A stretch of DNA of 64,000 nucleotides from Pseudomonadota bacterium (GCA_963205265.1 CAUJJI010000023.1:17058-81057), one strand, 5' to 3'; counted from the stretch's first letter, positions 28,553 to 37,777 are shown. The notes: generated from the sequence alone by a model not told the origin. Numbers and translations are program-made.

Positions 28553-28789
28553 GACATTTCCCCTCTCCCGGACGCCTGCGCGCCCACTCCCGCAGGAAGC
28601 CTGCCCCGAAGGTCGAGCGAAGGCAAGTGGGCTCGCTGCCGCTCCCAGGCCTTCGCGGCGCAGCAGCATGCGCTCTTGCCGGGACTCGACTATCCTGCGC
28701 CGACACCGCAAAACGCCCCTTGCTCAATGCCGAAGCGGCGGGCTACTTGCTACACACACTGGATCACAGAAAAGGGAGAGGCGAGCCAC

Positions 28790-29527
28790 ATGGAAATGAC
28801 GGGTGAACAGCGGATCGCCGCCCCGCGCCAGCGCGTCTGGGAAGCGCTCAACGACCCAGAGGTGCTGCGCGCCTGCATTCCCGGCTGCCAGAGCCTCGAC
28901 AAGGAAGGCGACGATCGCTTCGTCGCGGTCGCCGAAGTCAAGATCGGCCCGATCGGCGCACGGTTCAAAGGCAATGTCGCGCTGGGCGACCTCGATCCGC
29001 CGAACGGCTATACGATCGAGGGTTCGGGCAACGGCGGCGTCGCCGGCAATGCCAGGGGCAGCGCCAAGGTCCGCCTGAGCGACGACGGCGGCGGCACGCT
29101 GGTCTCCTACCATGTCGATGCCCAGGTCGGCGGCCGCATGGCGCAGCTCGGCGGGCCGATCATCGATGCCACGGCCAAGCAGCTCGCCGGCAAGTTCTTC
29201 AGCCGCTTCGGCGAGATCGTCGGCGCCGAAGCGGCGGCAGCCGCAGCTCCGGCCGCGGCCCCGGTCGCTGCCCCCGCAGCGACGGTGGCAGCGCCTGCCG
29301 AGGCGGCTTCGCCCGTGCCAGCTCCCTTCGCCATCCCGCCGGCCGCTCCGGCTCCCGCCGGGGCGCCCTGGGCCTGGATCGTGGCGCTGGCGCTGGCGAT
29401 CGTCGGCGGCTTCATGCTCGGCCGCAGCTACGTCGGCGAATGGTGGCTGGTGATCATGATCCTGACCACGGTGGTCGCCGCCGGCGCCGGCTACGACGCC
29501 GGCCGCAAGGGAGGAAGCCGCCGATGA
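28790..29527 (+). CDS. CoxG/SRPBCC family protein with C-terminal membrane segments
   Basis: GEQRIAAPRQRVWEALNDPEVLRACIPGCQSLDK; Ala/Pro linker then PWAWIVALALAIVGGFMLG and WWLVIMILTTVVAAGAGY. Confidence 0.9.
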   Translation: MEMTGEQRIAAPRQRVWEALNDPEVLRACIPGCQSLDKEGDDRFVAVAEVKIGPIGARFKGNVALGDLDPPNGYTIEGSGNGGVAGNARGSAKVRLSDDGGGTLVSYHVDAQVGGRMAQLGGPIIDATAKQLAGKFFSRFGEIVGAEAAAAAAPAAAPVAAPAATVAAPAEAASPVPAPFAIPPAAPAPAGAPWAWIVALALAIVGGFMLGRSYVGEWWLVIMILTTVVAAGAGYDAGRKGGSRR

Positions 29528-30393
29528 AGCCCGCACCGTTCGACTATGTCGCCCCGACCACGGTCGAGGAAGCCTGCCGCGTCCTGGCCGATGCCGGGGG
29601 CGGCGCCACCGTCCTCGCCGGGGGGCAGACGCTGATGCCGCTGCTCAACCTGCGGATGAGCCAGCCGTTCATCGTCCTCGACATCAACCGCATCGACGCG
29701 CTCAAGGGCGTCGCCCGCAGCGACGGCGGCACCCGCGTCGGGCCGATGACCCGGCAGTGCGACGTGCTGACCGACGCCACCCTGGCCGAGCACTTGCCGG
29801 TCTATGTCGAGGCGGTGGGCCATGTCGGCCATTACCAGACGCGCAGCCGCGGCACGGTCGGCGGCTCGATCGCGCTTGGCGAACCGGCCGCCGAACAGCC
29901 CGCCGCGGCAGTGGCGCTCGGCGCCGAGATCGAGCTGACCTCGGTGCGCGGCAGCCGCCGGGTCAGGGCCGAGGATTTCTACATCGGGCCCTACATGACC
30001 ACGATCGAACCCGACGAGCTGGTGACCGCCATCCATTTCCCCGACTGGCCCAGGGGTCACGTCACCCTGTTCCGCGAAGTGGCGCAGCGGCCGGGCGACT
30101 TCGCGCTGGTCGGCATGGTCGGCGCGCTGGTGCTCGACGGCGACCGCATCGCCCGCGCCGGCCTGGCCTGGTTCGGCATGGGGCCGACCCCGGTCAAGGC
30201 ACGGCAGGCCGAGTCGGCGCTGGTCGGGCAGGCCCTGTCCGCGCTCGACCCCCAGGCGATCGCCGAGCTCGCCGTGGCCGACACCGCGCCGTTCACCGAT
30301 CACCACGCATCCGCCGAATATCGCCGCACTGTCGGCAAGCGCATCTTCGCCCGCACCCTGCGCGAAGCTCTGGACCTCAGGGAGGCCGCATGA
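29524..30393 (+). CDS. Xanthine dehydrogenase family FAD-binding subunit M (CoxM-like)
   Basis: TVLAGGQTLMPLLNLRMSQPFIVLDINRI, HVGHYQTRSRGTVGGSIALGEPAAE. Confidence 0.95.
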   Translation: MKPAPFDYVAPTTVEEACRVLADAGGGATVLAGGQTLMPLLNLRMSQPFIVLDINRIDALKGVARSDGGTRVGPMTRQCDVLTDATLAEHLPVYVEAVGHVGHYQTRSRGTVGGSIALGEPAAEQPAAAVALGAEIELTSVRGSRRVRAEDFYIGPYMTTIEPDELVTAIHFPDWPRGHVTLFREVAQRPGDFALVGMVGALVLDGDRIARAGLAWFGMGPTPVKARQAESALVGQALSALDPQAIAELAVADTAPFTDHHASAEYRRTVGKRIFARTLREALDLREAA

Positions 30394-30881
30394 GCGAGCA
30401 TCGTATCGAACTGACCGTCAACGGCCGCAAGTTCTCCGCCACGGCCGAGGCGCGCACCAGCCTCGGCGAATTCCTGCGCGAGGAGCTGGGCCACACCGGC
30501 ACCCACCTCGCCTGCGAGCACGGCGTCTGCGGCGCCTGCACGGTGATGCTGGACGACGGTGCCGGCGCCGGCCCCCGCGCCGTGCGCTCGTGCCTGATGC
30601 TGGCGGTCCAGGCCGACGGCAGCGCGGTGACCACGGTCGAAGGTCTGGCCGATGCCGACGGCACGCTCCATCCCGTGCAGCAGGCGATGCGCGACAACTT
30701 CGGCCTGCAGTGCGGCTTCTGCACGCCGGGCGTGGTGATCACCCTGGCCGCGCTCCACCTGGACGGCGCAAAGCCGAGCGCGGAGCAGATGGAAGCGTCG
30801 ATGTCCGGCCACATCTGCCGCTGCACCGGCTACCAGGGCATTCGCCGTGCCATTCGCCAGCTTGCGGGAGAAGCGGCATGA
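30390..30881 (+). CDS. (2Fe-2S)-binding subunit (CoxS-like)
   Basis: HLACEHGVCGACTVMLDD; QCGFCTPGVVI...GHICRCTGYQGI. Confidence 0.97.
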   Translation: MSEHRIELTVNGRKFSATAEARTSLGEFLREELGHTGTHLACEHGVCGACTVMLDDGAGAGPRAVRSCLMLAVQADGSAVTTVEGLADADGTLHPVQQAMRDNFGLQCGFCTPGVVITLAALHLDGAKPSAEQMEASMSGHICRCTGYQGIRRAIRQLAGEAA

Positions 30882-33580
30882 ACGCCCACGTTCCCGGTGC
30901 CCACCGCTATGTCGGCCAGCGCTCTCCGCGCAAGGAGGACGCCCGCCTGCTGACCGGCCGCGGCCAGTTCGTCGACGACGTCCGCCTGCCCGGCATGCAG
31001 CACTGCGCCTTCGTCCGCTCGGCGGTCGCGCGCGGGCGCATCGTCTCGGTCGACACCGCCGCCGCGCTCGACCTGCCGGGAGTCCACGCGGTCTATACGC
31101 AGCAGGATTTTGCCGACGTCCCGCTCAAGGTGATGAACTTCTTCTTCGGCCCCTGCGAGGCGCCGGTGACGATCCTCGCCGACGGCCGGGTCGCCTGCGT
31201 CGGCGATCCGATCGCCATGGTCGTCGCCGAAAGCCGCGCCGTCGCCGAGGACGCGGCAGCGCTGGTCGAAGTCGAGATCGACGAGGAAGAGCCGGTCGTC
31301 ACTATCGCCGACGCGCGCCGCGGACCGCCGGTCCATCCCGGCAAGGACGGCAACATCGCGCAGGAAATGGGCGACGAGGAGCTCGACGACGACCTGCGGG
31401 CCGCGCTCGACGGCGCGCCGCACCGGATCACCCGCTCGATCGTCCACCAGCGCATCGCCCAGTCGCCGATGGAGACGCGCGGCTGCGTCGCGACCTGCGA
31501 CGGCGCCGAGGAGATGTCGATCTGGATCGGCTGCCAGAGCCCGCACCTCGTCGCGCGCTATGTCAGCCTCGCATTCGAACTGCCCGAGACCGCGATCCGC
31601 GTCTATGCCAAGGACGTCGGCGGCGGCTTCGGCCTCAAGAACTTCCCCTGGCGCGAGGAGATCGCGGTGATCGCCGGGGCGCGCAAGTTCGGCCGCCCGC
31701 TCAAGTGGATCGAGGACCGCTTCGAATCGCTGACCGCGTCGAGCCACGCGCGCGAGCAGGAGATGACGCTGAGCGTCGCTTTCGACAAGGACGGGCGGAT
31801 GGTCGCCGGCTTCGGCGACTACAGCTCGAACAACGGCGCCTGGCCGATGGGCGAGGACTGCAACGTCGCCGTGCACATGTTCATGTGGCCGGCCTACAAG
31901 ATGCCCGCCTACGGCTTCGTCTCGCGCGGGTGGTACACCAACACCATGGGGCTCGGCGGCTACCGTGGGCCCTGGGCGATGGAATCGCTGATCCGCGAGG
32001 TGCTGCTCGACGATGCCGCGCGCAAGGTGGGGATCGACCCGATCGAGATCCGCCGCCGCAACCTGCTCTACAAGGCCGACCAGCCGGCGACCTCGACGTT
32101 CGGCATCGTCGTCGACGACATCACGCCCGGCGAATGCCTGGAGAAGCTGCTGCAGAACTTCGACGTGCCGGCTTTCCGCAAGGAGCAGGCAGCCGCGCGC
32201 AAGCAGGGCCGCTACCTCGGCCTCGGCATCGCCACCTATATCGAGCCGACCGCCGCCGCCGGCCAGATGGCGCCGATGACCGGCGAGCTGGCCACGGTTC
32301 GCATCGAGCCGACCGGCAAGGTCACCGCCTCGCTCGGCACCCATTCGCAGGGCCACGGCACGGCGACGACGATGGCGCAAGTCATCGCCGACCGCCTCGG
32401 CGTGCGCTACGAGGACGTCACCGTCTTCGAAGGCGATTCCGCGATCGGCGGCTTCGGCCCCGGGGCCGCGGGCAGCCGCCAGGGCGTGATCGCCGGGGGT
32501 GCGGCCTGGACCACTTCGGAAATGCTCGCCGAAAAGGTCAAGAAGATCGCCGCGCATCTCTACAACGCCAATCCCGAGGCGATCAGCATCGCCGAATCGA
32601 TGGTCCATGTCGCCGGCGCGCCCGAGATGTCGCGCCCGCTGCGCGAGATCGCCGAGATCGCCTACGGCGAGCCGGCGCGCCTGCCCGAAGGCGTGGGTTC
32701 GGGGCTCGAGGCGCAGTACCGCTACCAGCCGCCGCCGTTCACGTTCACCAGCGCTGCCCATGCCTGCGTGGTCGAGGTCGATGGCGATACCGGCTTCGTC
32801 AAGATCCTGCGCTGGATCAGCAGCGAGGACTGCGGGACGGTGATCAATCCCGGCGTGGTCGAGGGCCAGATCGCCGGCGGGCTGGCCCAGGGGATCGGCC
32901 AGGTCCTGCTCGAGGAGATGCCCTACGACGCGCGCGGCAATCCGCTTGCCGCGACCTTCAAGGACTACCTGATGCCCGCCATCAGCGACATCCCCGACTT
33001 CGAATATGTCCACGCCAACACGCCCTCGCAGACGACCGGCGGCATGCGCGGCGTCGGCGAGGGCGGTGCGATCATCGGCCCGCCGACGCTGTTCAACGCC
33101 ATCGCCGACGCGCTGCTGCCGTTCGGCGAGGTACCGCTCAACCTGCCGCTGACGCCGGCGAAGATCCTCGACGTGATCGAGGGCCGCGACATCTCGGGCC
33201 ACGCCCACGCCGCCCACGCCGCCCACCCGCCCGAGGCTCCCGCCGCCGCCGCCCCGCCCGAGCCCGCCGCCGCTCCCGCCGGCCCGGCGCGGGTCGACGG
33301 CACTTGGAAGATGGTCATGCAGACGCCGATGGGCCCGCAGGAGATGACCGGCATCTTCCGCACCGACGGCGAGGCGCTGAGCGGCGAACTGGTGAGCCCC
33401 GAAGGCTCGCAGGGCTTCACCGGCACCGTCGCGGGCAACCAGCTCAAGTTCAACCTGGCAGTGGAGAAGCCGATGAAGATGACGCTGAAATACGCGATCA
33501 CCGTCGACGGCGACCAGCTGACCGGCAAGGTGAAGCTCGGCATGTTCGGCTCGGCCACGCTGACCGGCGAGCGGGCCTAG
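30878..33580 (+). CDS. Molybdopterin-binding xanthine dehydrogenase family large subunit with C-terminal extension
   Basis: VGQRSPRKEDARLLTGRGQFVDD; KDVGGGFGLKN; GGYRGPWAMESL; extension after VIEGRDISG. Confidence 0.95.
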   Translation: MNAHVPGAHRYVGQRSPRKEDARLLTGRGQFVDDVRLPGMQHCAFVRSAVARGRIVSVDTAAALDLPGVHAVYTQQDFADVPLKVMNFFFGPCEAPVTILADGRVACVGDPIAMVVAESRAVAEDAAALVEVEIDEEEPVVTIADARRGPPVHPGKDGNIAQEMGDEELDDDLRAALDGAPHRITRSIVHQRIAQSPMETRGCVATCDGAEEMSIWIGCQSPHLVARYVSLAFELPETAIRVYAKDVGGGFGLKNFPWREEIAVIAGARKFGRPLKWIEDRFESLTASSHAREQEMTLSVAFDKDGRMVAGFGDYSSNNGAWPMGEDCNVAVHMFMWPAYKMPAYGFVSRGWYTNTMGLGGYRGPWAMESLIREVLLDDAARKVGIDPIEIRRRNLLYKADQPATSTFGIVVDDITPGECLEKLLQNFDVPAFRKEQAAARKQGRYLGLGIATYIEPTAAAGQMAPMTGELATVRIEPTGKVTASLGTHSQGHGTATTMAQVIADRLGVRYEDVTVFEGDSAIGGFGPGAAGSRQGVIAGGAAWTTSEMLAEKVKKIAAHLYNANPEAISIAESMVHVAGAPEMSRPLREIAEIAYGEPARLPEGVGSGLEAQYRYQPPPFTFTSAAHACVVEVDGDTGFVKILRWISSEDCGTVINPGVVEGQIAGGLAQGIGQVLLEEMPYDARGNPLAATFKDYLMPAISDIPDFEYVHANTPSQTTGGMRGVGEGGAIIGPPTLFNAIADALLPFGEVPLNLPLTPAKILDVIEGRDISGHAHAAHAAHPPEAPAAAAPPEPAAAPAGPARVDGTWKMVMQTPMGPQEMTGIFRTDGEALSGELVSPEGSQGFTGTVAGNQLKFNLAVEKPMKMTLKYAITVDGDQLTGKVKLGMFGSATLTGERA

Positions 33581-33650
33581 CGGGGGGCGCTCCCTTCGCA
33601 GGAAGCAGGCGCCAGTTCCCAAGTGGCAGGGTGAAGATGGGCCCCAGTAC

Positions 33651-33706
33651 CTCCCCGGAACGGGGAGGGGGACCGCGACGGCGCAGCCGGCGTGGTGGAG
33701 GGGTCG
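33651..33706. repeat. Intergenic palindromic repeat family A, copy 1
   Basis: ctccccggaacggggagggggaccg...gcgcagccgg..tggtggagggg. Confidence 0.8.
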
Positions 33707-33746
33707 GGAGCTTCGATCCAGGCGCTGGCTTGTGAGGAGAGGTTTC

Positions 33747-33800
33747 GACCCCTCCACCACCGCCTGCGGCGGCGGTCCCCCTCCCCCCATGGGGGAGGAT
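33747..33800. repeat. Intergenic palindromic repeat family A, copy 2 (inverted)
   Basis: cgacccctccaccaccgcctgcggcggcggtccccctccccccatgggggaggat. Confidence 0.8.
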
Positions 33801-33802
33801 CT

Positions 33803-34081
33803 TTACGCTGGACACAGCTTCACCCCCGCTGGCGAATGCGGGCTAACGCCGGGGAAGGAAACACACGCACGGGACGGCCGGCGCTTGGGGTTTGCCTGGC
33901 ACGACAGGCTTGGCTGGTTGCGAGCCCTGCGGTGCGAGGCGTCGGCGGGTCGGGTTGCTCCCATGCCCTGCCTTACGTTGGGCAATTTCCCCGCATCCGG
34001 ATATGTGGTCGCCCTGACAGGCGCCGGCCCTTGGGGTAGCGGCGAGCGAACCGGTTCCGCTCCCTGCATCCCGCGAGGGTA
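33803..34081 (-). ncRNA. Candidate standalone structured ncRNA (family unknown; 3' end uncertain)
   Basis: Near-consensus promoter at 34087-34115, no supported ORF, GC-rich self-complementary segments, e.g. GCCCCATACCC vs GGGCATGGGAGC. Confidence 0.35.
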
Positions 34082-34086
34082 TGGGG

Positions 34087-34115
34087 CATATAACCAATGT
34101 GGTTCGTGTTGTCAA
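34087..34115 (-). promoter_or_regulatory. Predicted sigma70-type promoter
   Basis: Minus strand TTGACA (34115-34110), 17 nt spacer, TATATG (34092-34087). Confidence 0.6.
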
Positions 34116-34122
34116 GCTCTTT

Positions 34123-34264
34123 CGTCATGCTGAACTTGTTTCAGCACCCATTTCTCCCAAAGCCCCGAAGCTCTGACTCGAAACGCAACGGCGCCGTTGT
34201 CCGTCCATGCAGGGCTCCGGCGCCTCGAGGAGAAATGGGCCCTGAAACAAGTTCAGGGTGACGA
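34123..34264. repeat. Long intergenic inverted repeat (family B-like)
   Basis: cgtcatgctgaacttgtttcagcacccatttctcc ... ggagaaatgggccctgaaacaagttcagggtgacg. Confidence 0.8.
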
Positions 34265-34364
34265 ACGAAATTCAGGGTAACGATCTTGGGGACGGAAGGC
34301 GGGGAGACCGAGAGATCGAAGGGGTCGGTTTCGCCCAGTTCCGCGCACCCGCCGCGCCAGCCGG

Positions 34365-35249
34365 TCAGAGGCCGGCCTTGAGCACCCATTCGTGGAACAG
34401 CTTGACCGGGCGGGATTCGAGATCGCGCGGGCGGCAGATGAACCAGTAGCTGTAGGGGCTCTCGACATCGACGTCGAACAGCCGCGCCAGGCGGTCGTCG
34501 TGCGCGCGGACGTAGTGGTCGTCGTGCATGATGGCGATGCCGAGGCCCTGCGCCGCCGCTTCGAGGATGAGCTGGCCGGAATCGAAATGATCGATCGCCG
34601 CCGGCTCCAGCTTGCGCAGGTTCATCGCGTCCTTCCACGCTTCGAAGCTCTCGGGCAGGTCGTGGTGGATCAGGAAGGTCTGCTTCGACAGGCGGCCGGC
34701 ATCGGGCACCGGACCGACTTCTTCGGCCAGCTGCTTCGAAGTGATGGCATAGACCCGGTTGTGATCGAGCCGCACCGAGTGGAACGAGGGATCGGGCACC
34801 TTCGAAAGGATGATCGCGGCGTCGAGCGTATCGCCGACGCGCGTCTCGAGATGGGGGCTGGTGTCGATGTCGATATGTAGCCGCGGGTGGAGCTTGCGCA
34901 GCTCGGGCAGGCGGGGGAACAGCCGCTGTCCGCCGAACAGCGAGGGCACGCCGAGGTGCAGGCGCCAGACATGGCCGCGGTCCATCTGCGATTCGACCGC
35001 TTCGGCCAGTTCCTCGAGCTTGGGCGAGACGGCGTTGTAGAACGCCTGCCCGTCGTCGGTCAGCTTCATCGCCTGGTGCTGGCGCGTGAACAGTCGCTTG
35101 CCGGTGAAATCCTCGAGCGCGGTGATCCGCCGCGACAGGGCCGAGGGCGAGAGGCCGAGCTCGTTCGCCGCCGCCTTGGCCGAGCCCAGGCGGACGATGC
35201 GCACGAATGCTTCGAGAGCACGCAGGGGAGGAAGGCGGCGTGATGGCAA
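34365..35249 (-). CDS. LysR-type transcriptional regulator
   Basis: LPPLRALEAFVRIVRLGSAKAAANELGLSPSALSRRITALEDFTGKRLFTRQHQAMKLT. Confidence 0.93.
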   Translation of the reverse strand: MPSRRLPPLRALEAFVRIVRLGSAKAAANELGLSPSALSRRITALEDFTGKRLFTRQHQAMKLTDDGQAFYNAVSPKLEELAEAVESQMDRGHVWRLHLGVPSLFGGQRLFPRLPELRKLHPRLHIDIDTSPHLETRVGDTLDAAIILSKVPDPSFHSVRLDHNRVYAITSKQLAEEVGPVPDAGRLSKQTFLIHHDLPESFEAWKDAMNLRKLEPAAIDHFDSGQLILEAAAQGLGIAIMHDDHYVRAHDDRLARLFDVDVESPYSYWFICRPRDLESRPVKLFHEWVLKAGL

Positions 35250-35303
35250 GGTTCGTATTCCTGGGAGATTTGGGCGGGTACGGCGCGAGTGCCCTTGATC
35301 TGT

Positions 35304-36227
35304 CTAATCGGTCGGTTCAGCGGCTTCGCCCGGGGGGTGCAGCCGCAGGCGCGTGACGTGTCGTTCGTTACCTCCTGTCACTTCGATCCGCCAGCCGCTT
35401 TCGTGCTCGAGAATGGTCCCGACCTGCGGGACCTGCTCGGCGAGCACGAAGGCGAGCCCGCCCAGAGTGTCCACCGCTTCCTCGACCTCGGCAAGCCGCG
35501 GGTCGATCCTATCGGCGACTTCGTCGAGCTCGACCCGGGCATCGGCTTCCCACATGCCGTCGTCGAGCGGCACCAGCAGTTCGGTCGGGGCATCGTCGTG
35601 CTCGTCCTCGATGTCGCCGACGATTTCCTCGACGAGGTCCTCGATGGTGATGATGCCGTCGGTGCCCGAATATTCGTCGACCACCACGGCAAGGTGGACG
35701 CGCTTGGAGCGCATGTCGGCCAGCACGTCGAGCGCGCCGCGCGCCTGCGGCACGAACAGCGGCTGGCGCAGCAGCACTTTCCAGTCCTTGGGTGGCAGCT
35801 TGCCGGTGGCGAGGAAGGGAAACACGTCCTTGATGTGGATCATGCCGAGGATCTCGTCGAGCGTCTCGCCGTGGACCGGCATGCGGCTGTGGCCGTGCTC
35901 GGCGAAAGCGGCGACCACTTCCTCCCAGCTGGCCGAGGCCGGCATGGCGATGATCTCGCCGCGGGGGATGGCGACGTCGTCGGCATCGTGCTCGCTGAAA
36001 TGGAGGAGGTTGCGCAGCATCTGCCGCTCGAGCGGCGAGAGGTCGCCGCTCGCCCCGCCGCCGGCCGGGGTATCCTCTTCATGCTCGTCGATGAATTCCT
36101 CGAGCTGGGCGCGCAGCGACTGGTCGCCTTCGCCCTTGCCGAAGATCCGACAGATCGTCCGCCACAGCGTACGCCTACTGTCCGGATCTCCGGTTCCGGA
36201 ATCGGTATGGCGGCCATTGTCGGCCAT
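35304..36227 (-). CDS. corC: CorC/TlyC-family CBS-domain protein
   Basis: VAIPRGEIIAMPASASWEEVVAAFAEHGHSRMPVHGETLDEILGMIHIKDV; VDEYSGTDGIITIEDLVEEIVGDI. Confidence 0.92.
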   Translation of the reverse strand: MADNGRHTDSGTGDPDSRRTLWRTICRIFGKGEGDQSLRAQLEEFIDEHEEDTPAGGGASGDLSPLERQMLRNLLHFSEHDADDVAIPRGEIIAMPASASWEEVVAAFAEHGHSRMPVHGETLDEILGMIHIKDVFPFLATGKLPPKDWKVLLRQPLFVPQARGALDVLADMRSKRVHLAVVVDEYSGTDGIITIEDLVEEIVGDIEDEHDDAPTELLVPLDDGMWEADARVELDEVADRIDPRLAEVEEAVDTLGGLAFVLAEQVPQVGTILEHESGWRIEVTGGNERHVTRLRLHPPGEAAEPTD

Positions 36228-36243
36228 GTCGTGCTTGTGCCCC

Positions 36244-36741
36244 TTACGCCTGATCGTTGTCCCCATATGGGTCCGCGACGCCCAAATGGGCAAGGGCCTT
36301 TATTTCGAGCGCTTCCATTTCCGAAGCCGCGGCGGGCGAGGTCTCGTGGTCGTGGCCGGCGAGATGGAGCAGCCCGTGGACGATCAGGTGGGCGGCGTGG
36401 TCTTCCAGCGGGACGCCGCGCTCGGCCGCTTCGCGCGTGCAGGTCTCGCAGGCGAGGACCACGTCGCCGAGCAGCTCGGGCGGGCCCTGGGCAGCGAGAG
36501 CGAGCAGCGCGGCGCGCTCCAGCATGGGGAAGGACAGCACGTTGGTCGGCCGGTCCTTGCCGCGCCATTCGCGGTTGAGCGCCTGTACCTCGCCGTCGTC
36601 GGCGAAGAGCAGGCTGGCGGACAGGCGCGGATTGGCGAGTTCCGGCGCGACCAGGGCGGCGGCGGCGGCGGCGCGCTCGGCCAGGGCCGGCCAGTCGCCG
36701 TCGGCGGGCCAGACCCCGTCCAGGTCGATGTCGAGTTCCAA
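36244..36741 (-). CDS. ybeY: Endoribonuclease YbeY (TTG start likely)
   Basis: HLIVHGLLHLAGHDH zinc motif; LNREWRGKDRPTNVLSFP. Confidence 0.94.
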   Translation of the reverse strand: MELDIDLDGVWPADGDWPALAERAAAAAALVAPELANPRLSASLLFADDGEVQALNREWRGKDRPTNVLSFPMLERAALLALAAQGPPELLGDVVLACETCTREAAERGVPLEDHAAHLIVHGLLHLAGHDHETSPAAASEMEALEIKALAHLGVADPYGDNDQA

Positions 36742-36763
36742 GCGAGCCCCCTGCGCCGCCCGC

Positions 36764-37777
36764 TCAGCTCTTGCCCTCGTAGGCCTCGACGATGCGGCCG
36801 ACGATCGGATGGCGCACGACGTCGGCCGAGCCGAAGCGCACCACAGAAATGCCGTCGACCCCTTCGAGCCGCTTGACCGCGTCGGCCAGCCCACTCATCG
36901 AATCGCCGCCGGGGATGTCGACTTGCCGCGGGTCGCCGCAGACGACCATGCGGCTGTTCTGGCCGAAGCGGGTGAGGAACATCTTCATCTGCGCGGGCGT
37001 GGTGTTCTGCGCCTCGTCGAGGATGACGAAGGCATCGGCCAGGGTGCGGCCGCGCATGAAGGCGATCGGGGCGATCTCGATCTCGCCCGAGGCGATCCGG
37101 CGTTCGACCTGCTCGGGCGGCATGCAGTCGTAAAGCGCGTCGTAGAGCGGGCGGAGGTAGGGATCGACCTTCTCCTTCATGTCGCCGGGCAGGAAGCCCA
37201 GCCGCTCGCCCGCTTCGACCGCGGGGCGCGACAGGATCAGGCGCTGGACGCTGCCGGTGATCAACTGGCTGACGGCCTGGGCGACGGCGACATAGGTCTT
37301 GCCGGTGCCGGCGGGACCGAGCGCGAAGATGATGTCCTTGGCGGCCAGCGCCTTCATGTAGTCGATCTGGGTGGCAGAGCGCGGGACGATGGTCTTCTTG
37401 CGGGTGCGGATCATCACTTGCGGCGCGTCGTTGCCGGTGATGATGCCTTCCAGCGTCGGCTCGCTCGACATGACGATGAGCGATTCGACTGCCCCGGTGT
37501 CGAGTTCCTGGCCCTTGAGCAGGCGCTGGTGCATCGCTTTCAGGACGTCGCGGGCGCGGGCGACCGATTCTTCGGGCCCTTCGATCTGGATGCGGTTGCC
37601 GCGGGCGCCGATGTAGACACCCAGCCGGTTTTCTATCTGCACGAGATTGGCGTCGAACTGCCCGAATAGCGCGCCGAGGATTGCCGGCTCGTCGAATTCG
37701 ATTTCGATCCTGGCCCGGCGAGGAGTCTCGGGGCGGATCGGCGCCAGGTCATCGGCGCGAGCAGGTTTGCGGGCCAT
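36764..37777 (-). CDS. PhoH-family ATPase
   Basis: FALGPAGTGKTYVAVAQAV; FVILDEAQNTTPAQMKMFLTRFGQNSRMVVCGDPRQVD. Confidence 0.95.
   Translation of the reverse strand: MARKPARADDLAPIRPETPRRARIEIEFDEPAILGALFGQFDANLVQIENRLGVYIGARGNRIQIEGPEESVARARDVLKAMHQRLLKGQELDTGAVESLIVMSSEPTLEGIITGNDAPQVMIRTRKKTIVPRSATQIDYMKALAAKDIIFALGPAGTGKTYVAVAQAVSQLITGSVQRLILSRPAVEAGERLGFLPGDMKEKVDPYLRPLYDALYDCMPPEQVERRIASGEIEIAPIAFMRGRTLADAFVILDEAQNTTPAQMKMFLTRFGQNSRMVVCGDPRQVDIPGGDSMSGLADAVKRLEGVDGISVVRFGSADVVRHPIVGRIVEAYEGKS

Noticed and set aside
26216-28789. First ~858 residues of the 1103 aa plus-strand ORF
   Set aside because: Antisense to the PQQ dehydrogenase; only the part from ATG 28790 (CoxG-like) is genuine.
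30878-33580. Aerobic carbon monoxide dehydrogenase annotation
   Set aside because: Active-site loop lacks the form I signature; substrate left open.
30830-33790. 986 aa minus-strand ORF
   Set aside because: Antisense shadow of the CoxL-like gene.
33803-34081. tmRNA, RNase P RNA, SRP RNA or cobalamin riboswitch
   Set aside because: No AANDN-type tag, GAGGAAAGTCC, GGAAGCAGCC or B12-box motif seen on either strand; kept only as unknown ncRNA candidate. 6S RNA not excluded.
33692-34133. Short ORFs 33692-34039 (+), 33732-34133 (+), 33803-34069 (-), 33843-34115 (-)
   Set aside because: Low-complexity mutually overlapping frames spanning repeats and the ncRNA candidate; no plausible protein features.
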